From: Fibrobacteraceae bacterium
GTDB lineage: Bacteria; Fibrobacterota; Fibrobacteria; Fibrobacterales; Fibrobacteraceae
Length of the DNA stretch: 5,411 bases
Reading direction: 5' to 3'
Assembly (NCBI GenBank): GCA_023231365.1
Contig: JALNVO010000195.1
Location: 1-5,411 of the forward strand
Shown here: piece after piece, positions 1 through 4,160 of the stretch
Layout: each line of letters opens with the position of its first letter
Numbering within the stretch: the stretch's first letter is position 1
The notes under the pieces: generated by a model
Database searches by the model: none
What the model was told of the DNA's origin: nothing
Seen by the model: only the letters and a program-made list of their open reading frames with translations
Position numbers and translations under genes: made by a program

Positions 1-35
1 CTCTCAAAGTGGCGAAGAGCGCTCAAGCCGAGCAT

Positions 36-71
36 CTCAGGTAGCGAACTCGTTCGCTATCAAGACCTGAG
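36..71. repeat. Nested inverted repeat (two stacked stems)
   Basis: The inner arms TAGCGAAC (42-49) and GTTCGCTA (52-59) are perfectly complementary around a 2-nt TC centre. The outer arms CTCAGG (36-41) and CCTGAG (66-71) flank them, with an internal loop of 6 nt on the 3' side. No T-run follows on either strand, so it is not an intrinsic terminator. Confidence 0.85.
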
Positions 72-82
72 GCACCGAAGCG

Positions 83-126
83 GATGCCGAAGGCATCAAT
101 ACATCCAGTATTGACGCTTCGCGTCA
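83..126. repeat. Three back-to-back short hairpins
   Basis: Three perfect palindromes touch or overlap. GATGCC/GGCATC (83-88, 92-97) has a GAA loop. CAATAC/GTATTG (97-102, 108-113) has a 5-nt loop. TGACGC/GCGTCA (112-117, 121-126) has a TTC loop, which is GAA when read on the minus strand. The arms are unrelated in sequence but the architecture is the same. Confidence 0.85.
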
Positions 127-145
127 TCGCCTGCATTTCGGTCAT

Positions 146-163
146 ACTCAAGCAAGCTTGAGT
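146..163. repeat. 8-bp inverted repeat with 2-nt centre
   Basis: ACTCAAGC (146-153) and GCTTGAGT (156-163) are exact reverse complements around AA. It has the same style as the other palindromes in 1-340 and no adjoining T-run. Confidence 0.85.
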
Positions 164-197
164 GCGACTCTCAATTTGGGCGATTTTAGCCGCTTTT

Positions 198-246
198 GTG
201 CTTGCGCACTTGTCGGTGCAACTCGGCAATGTGCATGCAAGCATGC
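198..246. repeat. Further short palindromes
   Basis: GTGC/GCAC (198-201, 206-209) has a 4-nt loop, and the GCAC arm can alternatively pair with GTGC at 216-219. GCATGC (233-238) and GCATGC (241-246), each self-complementary, are separated by AA and together form a 14-bp palindrome-like unit. Confidence 0.7.
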
Positions 247-314
247 CCGCAGCTCTCGTTTTAGGCGACAATCGTTCCTGCTCTTGCTCGGTTCTTGACA
301 ATTTCATTTCACCA

Positions 315-336
315 AAGCAATTTTTAGAGGTGCCCT
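315..336 (+). repeat. Shared intergenic motif, copy A
   Basis: The 14-mer AAGCAATTTTTAGA (315-328) recurs exactly at 1463-1476. Extending to the following GGTGCCCT / AGTTCCCT and one base upstream gives 20 of 23 matching positions. Both copies sit at the edge of a hairpin-rich segment, downstream of it on the plus strand. The function is unknown; it could be an element boundary or a promoter-like site. Confidence 0.55.
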
Positions 337-369
337 AAAGCTTATAGAACCTTTTTTAATGGGTTTCCC

Positions 370-397
370 TTGCCGTCTTTTCGCTTTTTTTTAAATT
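370..397 (+). promoter_or_regulatory. Possible tRNA promoter
   Basis: TTGCCG (370-375) and TAAATT (392-397) are separated by 16 bp and sit just upstream of the tRNA, placing the expected start near 404. The match to a sigma-70-like consensus is moderate and rests on position alone. Confidence 0.35.
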
Positions 398-407
398 TGT
401 GGTGCAC

Positions 408-478
408 TGAGCTATGGTGTAATGGTAGCACAACAGATTCTGAATCTGTTTGTCTAGGTTCGAATCCTGGTAGCTCAA
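408..478 (+). tRNA. tRNA-Gln (anticodon CUG)
   Basis: This is a complete cloverleaf. The acceptor stem TGAGCTA (408-414) pairs perfectly with TAGCTCA (471-477), and A478 is the discriminator base. The D arm GTG/CAC lies around TAATGGTAG. The anticodon stem is ACAGA/TCTGT (433-437, 445-449) with loop TTCTGAA, giving anticodon CTG at 440-442, which reads CAG (Gln). A 4-nt variable region is followed by the T arm CTAGG/CCTGG with loop TTCGAAT and one G-T wobble. CCA is not encoded, so the 3' end must be added by the tRNA nucleotidyltransferase. The gene is solitary and is followed directly by its own terminator. Confidence 0.96.
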
Positions 479-485
479 TAAAAAT

Positions 486-512
486 AGGATCTCTAATTAG
501 AGGTCCTTTTTT
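486..512 (+). terminator. Rho-independent terminator of tRNA-Gln
   Basis: A 10-bp stem (486-495 with 498-507, including one T-G wobble) has a very tight centre and runs straight into a run of T (507-512). It starts 8 nt after the tRNA and so defines a monocistronic tRNA transcript. Confidence 0.88.
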
Positions 513-548
513 GTGCTCTCCAAAAGTTCTTGCTGAATAAATTGGCGG

Positions 549-589
549 CGATACTTCGCTATCGTTCATTGCTAGGTCGCGTTCCACGC
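549..589. repeat. Two short hairpins between the tRNA and the lipoprotein gene
   Basis: CGATA/TATCG (549-553, 560-564) has a 6-nt loop and GCGT/ACGC (579-582, 586-589) has a TCC loop. They match the palindromes of 1-340 in style. No T-run follows closely enough to suggest a terminator. Confidence 0.5.
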
Positions 590-616
590 TGTTTTTGATT
601 TTTCAAGAGTGTTTTA

Positions 617-634
617 TTAAGTTATTTAAGTTAT
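617..634 (+). repeat. Tandem 9-bp direct repeat
   Basis: Two exact head-to-tail copies of TTAAGTTAT lie 20 bp before the ribosome binding site of the lipoprotein gene. They could be a regulator site or an A+T-rich promoter element. I see no convincing -35/-10 pair nearby. Confidence 0.5.
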
Positions 635-663
635 CTTTAAAAGGTCTAAATATAAGGAGCCTT

Positions 664-1140
664 ATGAATCGGTTTTTGGTTTGTTCGGGAATTCTAATGC
701 TTTCCATAATACTCGCTTCTTGCGATGATCAATCTACGGCGGCATCGACCGAAAATTCAAGTTCGAGTGTAATTCTGCCTGTTGCCTCTAGTTCGAGTGA
801 TGTTGTTATTTCAAGTTCAAGTTCAAGTTCAAGCGCGATGGAAGTGTCGAGCTCTAGCGGGATTTCTCTTTCGACGCCGGGTTGTGCGGTGGAATCTGCA
901 TCGGGTTTTGGCACGGATAGCTATTGCCTTGTGCTTGCCGATGGCTCGATGACCGAAGCGAAGTGCCATTCTGTAAAAGTTGTAGCACCTGTAGTTACTA
1001 TTGCATACAAGCCGGATGGCTGCGAAAATTTGACGGGGAGTCAGTATTGCACGTTTGAGGAAGGCATTGTCTATATCTACAAAAGAAGCATCTCTTCGGA
1101 TTGTACGCCTTATTATACGCACTTGAAAGAAACGATGTAA
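664..1140 (+). CDS. Serine-rich secreted lipoprotein, hypothetical (158 aa)
   Basis: The ATG at 664 is chosen because it is preceded by AAGGAG (654-659) and opens a lipoprotein signal: residues 1-19 are hydrophobic and end in the lipobox LASC, with the lipidated cysteine at 20. An upstream TTG at 595 in the same frame has neither property. After Cys20-Asp-Asp comes a low-complexity linker (residues 32-66) with four serine tracts, the style of Fibrobacter envelope and cellulolytic proteins. The C-terminal part (about 74-158) carries six cysteines (74, 88, 101, 120, 129, 147), which could form three disulfides outside the cytoplasm. I recognise no family in this domain. The protein is probably anchored in a membrane with its small domain displayed by the linker; Asp at +2 would suggest inner-membrane retention by enterobacterial rules, which may not apply here. 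The gene stands alone behind the tRNA terminator. Confidence 0.88.
   Translation: MNRFLVCSGILMLSIILASCDDQSTAASTENSSSSVILPVASSSSDVVISSSSSSSSAMEVSSSSGISLSTPGCAVESASGFGTDSYCLVLADGSMTEAKCHSVKVVAPVVTIAYKPDGCENLTGSQYCTFEEGIVYIYKRSISSDCTPYYTHLKETM
811..834 (+). repeat. In-frame hexanucleotide microsatellite (TCAAGT)n
   Basis: Four tandem 6-bp units (three TCAAGT and one TCAAGC) encode Ser-Ser pairs in the lipoprotein linker. Slippage would change the linker length by two residues at a time without breaking the frame. Less regular copies lie at about 757-768 and 787-798. Confidence 0.8.
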
Positions 1141-1150
1141 TTTGCGGTCT

Positions 1151-1181
1151 CCTCTAAAAATTCATTTGCTGCAAATTTTAG
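1151..1181. repeat. Inverted repeat carrying an inverted copy of the motif core
   Basis: CTAAAA (1154-1159) pairs with TTTTAG (1176-1181), and the inner arms TTTGC/GCAAA (1165-1169, 1171-1175) flank one T. CCTCTAAAAATT at 1151-1162 is the exact reverse complement of AATTTTTAGAGG at 319-330 in motif copy A. There is no T-run after it, so I do not call it a terminator. Confidence 0.5.
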
Positions 1182-1251
1182 TGCAATACTTCCCGATAGG
1201 TCGGCATAAAAAGGGCTTAAGACTATCCTGTATTGGCCAAGTCTCTCTTCT

Positions 1252-1271
1252 TTCGCACATTCATGTGCGAA
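1252..1271. repeat. 9-bp perfect palindrome with TC centre
   Basis: TTCGCACAT (1252-1260) and ATGTGCGAA (1263-1271) are exact reverse complements around a 2-nt centre. This is the same design as those at 42-59 and 146-163. A smaller TCCCT/AGGGA stem with GA centre follows at 1285-1296. Confidence 0.85.
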
Positions 1272-1304
1272 GGATCAGAGGTTCTCCCTGAAGGGATCGT
1301 TTGG

Positions 1305-1353
1305 TGCTAAGCGCTAAGTAGTCTCGTTAACCACTAAAGAGCCAAGAGCCCCT
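1305..1353 (+). repeat. Degenerate heptanucleotide-periodic stretch
   Basis: The bases fall into seven consecutive 7-mers: TGCTAAG, CGCTAAG, TAGTCTC, GTTAACC, ACTAAAG, AGCCAAG, AGCCCCT. Four of the seven end in AAG and several share a C(T/C)AAG core. The periodicity is partial and may be coincidental. Confidence 0.3.
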
Positions 1354-1376
1354 GTTTCCCATTTTTCTTGACTATT

Positions 1377-1393
1377 GGACGACTTTATCGTCC
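1377..1393. repeat. 6-bp hairpin at the upstream edge of the open frame
   Basis: GGACGA (1377-1382) and TCGTCC (1388-1393) pair around a 5-nt loop. It lies just after TTGACT (1368-1373) and overlaps the first in-frame ATG (1375), which is one reason to doubt that codon as the translation start. Confidence 0.6.
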
Positions 1394-1462
1394 GCAGGGG
1401 TATCTCGGCGGCAGGCGAGCTTGTCTTTGCTTTGCTTGATTTCCATGCTATTCGCTTCATTG

Positions 1463-1484
1463 AAGCAATTTTTAGAAGTTCCCT
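1463..1484 (+). repeat. Shared intergenic motif, copy B
   Basis: This is an exact repeat of the 14-mer at 315-328, followed by AGTTCCCT where copy A has GGTGCCCT. It directly follows and partly overlaps a GCTTCA/TGAAGC stem (1454-1466). It sits 47 bp upstream of the methyltransferase start codon. Confidence 0.55.
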
Positions 1485-1503
1485 TGCGTTAATTGTGCAA
1501 AAT

Positions 1504-1530
1504 GGGAGGAGCATTTTTTACCTTTGCTCC
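1504..1530 (+). promoter_or_regulatory. Distant ribosome binding site inside a start-adjacent hairpin
   Basis: The only Shine-Dalgarno-like sequence before the chosen start is GGGAGGAG (1504-1511), 19 nt from ATG 1531, which is too far for normal use. GGAGCA (1508-1513) is exactly complementary to TGCTCC (1525-1530), the six bases before the ATG. Folding would loop out 11 nt and pair part of the SD next to the start codon. It could lower initiation or bring the SD closer; the sequence does not say which. Confidence 0.4.
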
Positions 1531-2301
1531 ATGGCTGCTGCGGAATTTTTTGATTATTACGGAAATCTTTTTGGCGAACGCTGGCCCTCGCTTTTAGAGG
1601 CTTTGCACGGCGAGGCTGTTTACAAGACTATCCAATATGAGGGGGGAGAAGAACCCTATTATTTGGACGAAGCTTCTGTTTTTGCGGCAAAGTCCCTGGA
1701 TGTGCATTCGGGAATGAATGTGCTCGATATGTGCGCGGCTCCTGGCGGAAAATCGCTTGTGATTGCTGGCGCTCTTGCGGGCGAAGGCTCTTTGCAGTGC
1801 AATGACCGTTCTCCCGACAGGCGCTTACGTTTGAGTCGCGTTGTTGAAAATTGTCTCCCGGAAAAGTTCCGGAGTATTATCAAAGTAACGGGGTATGATG
1901 GCGCAAAATTCGGAATGTGCCGCCGTGAGGAATTTGACCGGATTCTTTTGGATGCGCCATGTTCTTCGGAGCGCCATGTCCTTGAAGGTGAAAAATACTT
2001 GGCGGAATGGTCGCCGAAGCGCATTTCGCATTTGGCGATTACCCAGGGCTCTTTGCTCGCATCCGCAATAGATTCCCTCAAGTTCGGCGGGAAAATGATT
2101 TACAGCACTTGTGCGCTGTCCTCTGCAGAAAATGACGATGTGGTGCGCAAAATATTAAAAAAGCGCGCGGGAAAATTCCGCGTGCTTAAACTGAATCCTA
2201 GAATAGAAGGAACCGATGCCACTGAATTCGGGCTTCATATACTACCCGATCGCTGCGGTGGCCGCGGTCCTATTTTCTGTGCCCTTCTTGAAAAGATTTA
2301 G
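1531..2301 (+). CDS. NOL1/NOP2/Sun-family RNA (cytosine-5) methyltransferase (256 aa)
   Basis: Predicted to transfer a methyl group from S-adenosylmethionine to C5 of a cytosine in RNA, most likely rRNA, in the cytoplasm. The Rossmann core is complete: motif I VLDMCAAPGGK (residues 64-74) for SAM, acidic Asp92 after beta-2, Asp123 in the next loop, motif IV DAPCS (141-145, with Cys144 the release cysteine) and motif VI YSTC (191-194, with Cys194 the expected covalent nucleophile). The ending RCGGRGPIFCALLEK is also typical. The N-terminus FFDYYGNLFGERWPSLLEAL begins at Met 1531, so I choose that start over the in-frame ATG at 1375. There is no NusB-like or PUA domain, so this is the short form, closer in motif IV (SSERH) to NSUN3/NSUN4-like and spirochaete-type proteins than to RsmB. 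The substrate base cannot be told from sequence. Confidence 0.9.
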   Translation: MAAAEFFDYYGNLFGERWPSLLEALHGEAVYKTIQYEGGEEPYYLDEASVFAAKSLDVHSGMNVLDMCAAPGGKSLVIAGALAGEGSLQCNDRSPDRRLRLSRVVENCLPEKFRSIIKVTGYDGAKFGMCRREEFDRILLDAPCSSERHVLEGEKYLAEWSPKRISHLAITQGSLLASAIDSLKFGGKMIYSTCALSSAENDDVVRKILKKRAGKFRVLKLNPRIEGTDATEFGLHILPDRCGGRGPIFCALLEKI

Positions 2302-2307
2302 TTTGTA

Positions 2308-2469
2308 CTAATCATCCGGTTCAAACTCGCTTTTAGAAACGCCACAGACGGGGCAAGTCCAATCGTCCGGGATGTCTTCAAATGCGGTCCCCGGCTTGAT
2401 TTCCGAATCCGGGTCTCCTTTCTCGGGGTCATAGACATATCCGCAAACTTTGCAACGGTATTTTTTCAT
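2308..2469 (-). CDS. Rubredoxin (53 aa)
   Basis: A small one-iron electron-transfer protein of the cytoplasm. Reading the minus strand from ATG (2467-2469) gives 53 residues, the normal rubredoxin length. The two iron-binding knuckles are CKVCG (Cys6, Cys9) and CPVCG (Cys39, Cys42). The family signature residues are present: YVYDPEKGD after the first knuckle and IPDDW before the second. AAGGAG at 2476-2481 lies 6 nt upstream of the start. In anaerobes rubredoxin commonly supplies electrons to rubrerythrin or superoxide reductase for oxygen detoxification; no partner gene is in this window. It runs tail-to-tail with the methyltransferase (6 bp between stops) and head-to-head with the PEGA protein gene, so it is probably transcribed alone. 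Confidence 0.96.
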   Translation of the reverse strand: MKKYRCKVCGYVYDPEKGDPDSEIKPGTAFEDIPDDWTCPVCGVSKSEFEPDD

Positions 2470-2535
2470 CTCTTTCTCCTTGATTTAAAAAACTTGGAAA
2501 AGACACCTGCACAAGATTTAAATTATTTTTCGGAT
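2470..2535. promoter_or_regulatory. Divergent promoter region, rubredoxin / PEGA protein
   Basis: Only 66 bp separate the two start codons, so both promoters must lie here or inside the genes. The region is A+T-rich. On the plus strand TTGGAA (2494-2499) and TTTAAA (2517-2522) are 17 bp apart, a weak match. On the minus strand only the rubredoxin ribosome binding site is clear. Coordinated control of the two genes is possible but not shown. Confidence 0.4.
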
Positions 2536-3930
2536 ATGAGGATTTCTTTCCATACATTTCTTTTCGTCTTTTCCGCTCTTTTTGCATCTCTTTTTGCCCG
2601 CGAAGTTCCTGTTCGCTATACGCTTCTTTCGGATTCGTCGGAACACGATGCAACATTTATAAAACTTGCTGCCGATACGGTCTATCTCTTGCCTCTGGAT
2701 TCTTCTTCCAGGGTTTTTGTTCAAAAGCAAGACGATAAGCTTGCGGAAAAAATTGCTCCATCGGACTCGGTCGAAGAAGATTCTCTAGAAATGGGAGGAT
2801 CGTTTTCAAGTTCAAGCGATGCCCCTGCGGACGTTTCTCCTGTAGCGGAAGCACCCTCTTCGTCTTCAGCTGCCGCGGATGATTTCGAAGCGGCTCTCAA
2901 AGCTTCGGAGGAGAAGGCTCTTGCCGATTCTATTGCCAAGGTAAAGGCTGTGGAAGATTCTCTGCGGGCGAAAGCTGTGAAGGATTCGCTTGCCGTAGAA
3001 GCCTCGATTCCTATCGAAGCGAAATACATCCGGATTTTCAAAATGGATTTTAAACGGCTGACGAACTTGGAAGATGGGGGCCCGGTCGATTTATCCCTTA
3101 AGGATTATGTGTTCCCGGACTCTATAGAAGAGGAAGAACCGCTTTATCCAGAAGGCAAAGCTAATTTGTTTGTAACAACAGTTCCCGATAGTTGCGAGTT
3201 GTTCATCAATGGGGAAGACTTGGAAATGGCTTCTCCTGATACCATCAAAAATATAAAGCCTGGCAAATACACGATCTCAGTGAAAAAGCAATTGAAGAAT
3301 GTCGATTGGTGGGGCACTCAAACGGTAAAAATCAATGGGGATTCTTTGAATAAGATTCAAATTTCCGTGGAACGCCCCAAGACCCGTCTAACGGTTGCGA
3401 CGATTCCGGATGGCGTAGAAGTTTATCTGGATCGGCAACCGAATGAAAGTATTATGCCGGAATATTTGACGGACGTTTCTTTTGAGACAAAGCCATCCAC
3501 AAAAACGGTCGTGTATCTCCGCAAGGTAGGCTATTTGGATACGGCTATCGTTACGGAAGTGCATGCATTTATGCCGAACCCAGTGTATGTAGAACTGGAA
3601 GCCGTCGATAATTTGAGCGTCGTAGAAATGCAGCGGGAATACAATACGGAACGGTCTCACCGCTATGTAGGCCGTGGGATTCTCTGGAGTTCGATCGCTC
3701 CGATTATTGCAGGGGGCGTTTTCTGGTACCTTGCCGAACGGGATTGGAGCGATGCCGCCGATAAGAAAACTCAATATAATTTAAGTGCTTTTGAAAGTGC
3801 CGATACGCAAAAATTGGTGAAGGACAATAAGGATCTAAATGATTCCGGAGATAAAAAGGGACTTATTGCAGCGGGCTTCGGTGTGCTTGGCGTGGGGCTC
3901 TTTGTTGCGGGATTTGTGCTAGCCTTTTAG
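2536..3930 (+). CDS. Exported PEGA-domain membrane protein (464 aa)
   Basis: The chosen ATG (2536) opens a signal peptide: a short basic start, then a hydrophobic run ending SLFA-RE with likely cleavage after Ala21. An in-frame TTG at 2494 would bury that signal behind 14 residues. No strong ribosome binding site precedes 2536. Residues about 88-155 are Ser/Ala-rich and then charged, with a DSIAK...DSLRAK...DSLAVE pattern likely forming a helix. Two PEGA-like beta domains follow at about 208-278 (VTTVPDSCELFINGEDL...IKPGKYTISV) and 284-357 (VATIPDGVEVYLDRQ). PEGA repeats occur in surface and envelope proteins and are thought to bind carbohydrate or cell wall, but the role is not firmly known. 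Two hydrophobic segments near the end (about 380-399 and 442-463) flank a polar loop and suggest anchoring as a hairpin in the membrane. It is monocistronic. Confidence 0.85.
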   Translation: MRISFHTFLFVFSALFASLFAREVPVRYTLLSDSSEHDATFIKLAADTVYLLPLDSSSRVFVQKQDDKLAEKIAPSDSVEEDSLEMGGSFSSSSDAPADVSPVAEAPSSSSAAADDFEAALKASEEKALADSIAKVKAVEDSLRAKAVKDSLAVEASIPIEAKYIRIFKMDFKRLTNLEDGGPVDLSLKDYVFPDSIEEEEPLYPEGKANLFVTTVPDSCELFINGEDLEMASPDTIKNIKPGKYTISVKKQLKNVDWWGTQTVKINGDSLNKIQISVERPKTRLTVATIPDGVEVYLDRQPNESIMPEYLTDVSFETKPSTKTVVYLRKVGYLDTAIVTEVHAFMPNPVYVELEAVDNLSVVEMQREYNTERSHRYVGRGILWSSIAPIIAGGVFWYLAERDWSDAADKKTQYNLSAFESADTQKLVKDNKDLNDSGDKKGLIAAGFGVLGVGLFVAGFVLAF

Positions 3931-3940
3931 AATTTAGGCG

Positions 3941-3976
3941 GCGCTTAAACTGTCTGCGGTTTATTTTCTAAAGCGC
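3941..3976. other. Nested stem-loop downstream of the PEGA gene
   Basis: GCGCTT (3941-3946) pairs with AAGCGC (3971-3976) and encloses AAACTG/CGGTTT (3947-3952, 3957-3962, one T-G pair) with a 4-nt loop. It begins 10 nt after the stop codon but has no T-run, so it may be a 3'-end stabilising structure rather than the terminator. Confidence 0.4.
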
Positions 3977-4033
3977 AGTCTCGCATAATTGCAAAGTGGA
4001 TGTTTTAGACAAAGTATTTGTTTTCGCCGTGGC

Positions 4034-4055
4034 AAAATAGACTGTAGTCTTTTTT
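4034..4055 (+). terminator. Rho-independent terminator, possibly bidirectional
   Basis: AGACT (4039-4043) and AGTCT (4046-4050) form a tight stem. Flanking AAAA (4034-4037) and TTTT (4052-4055) extend it past one mismatch, and the 3' side continues as a T-rich tract to about 4060. It would end the PEGA transcript about 110 nt after its stop codon and, read on the minus strand, could also end the HAD transcript. Confidence 0.6.
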
Positions 4056-4160
4056 ATTTTGAATAATTTTTAATTTATATGGTGTCGTGAACGGTATGAT
4101 TAGCTCATTCCCGACGATCTTTGCACCGCTTTCCGGGCGGATCCGGCTTTGGAAAATCAG

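Larger units (their letters stand above)
1..340. other. Hairpin-rich intergenic segment, no convincing gene
   Basis: This stretch is packed with at least seven short inverted repeats (listed separately) lying almost end to end. A 94-codon frame is open on the minus strand (23-307), but I do not accept it as a gene. It lacks a clear ribosome binding site. Its predicted protein shows no recognisable domain or signal peptide. Most of its codons are dictated by palindromes, which makes the amino acid sequence look like a by-product. The segment ends at a motif (315-336) repeated upstream of the methyltransferase gene. A TTGACA hexamer at 295-300 points toward the tRNA, but I see no good -10 at the right distance. 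The segment may be one copy of a dispersed palindromic element; that is inference. Confidence 0.6.
1141..1530. other. Intergenic region with hairpins and degenerate heptads
   Basis: There is no convincing gene in this 390-bp gap. The methyltransferase frame is open back to 1375, but residues upstream of Met at 1531 do not look like part of that family and overlap repeat-like DNA. A minus-strand frame (1314-1514) is equally unconvincing. The region contains a hairpin without T-run at 1154-1181, a 9-bp palindrome at 1252-1271, small stems at 1285-1296 and 1454-1466, a heptad-periodic stretch at 1305-1353, and motif copy B at 1463-1484. No clear terminator for the lipoprotein gene is visible. 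Confidence 0.55.

Noticed and set aside
23..307. 94-codon minus-strand open frame
   Set aside because: It has no clear ribosome binding site, domain or signal, and its codons are largely imposed by palindromes. I treat it as a by-product of the hairpin segment.
1..340. CRISPR array
   Set aside because: The inverted repeats do not recur as direct repeats, there is no regular spacing, and no cas genes are in the window.
342..587. 81-codon minus-strand frame
   Set aside because: It is antisense to a well-supported tRNA and its terminator.
595..663. TTG start for the lipoprotein
   Set aside because: It would place 23 residues before a standard lipoprotein signal and bypass the AAGGAG site at 654-659.
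1314..1514. 66-codon minus-strand frame
   Set aside because: It covers heptad-like and hairpin DNA, has no recognisable protein features, and sits antisense to the leader of the methyltransferase gene.
1375..1530. Longer methyltransferase start at ATG 1375
   Set aside because: The extra 52 residues do not resemble the family N-terminus, run through a hairpin and the repeated motif, and the typical FFDYYGNLFGERWP start follows Met 1531.
2494..2535. TTG start for the PEGA protein
   Set aside because: It would bury the signal peptide behind 14 mostly polar residues; ATG 2536 fits an exported protein.
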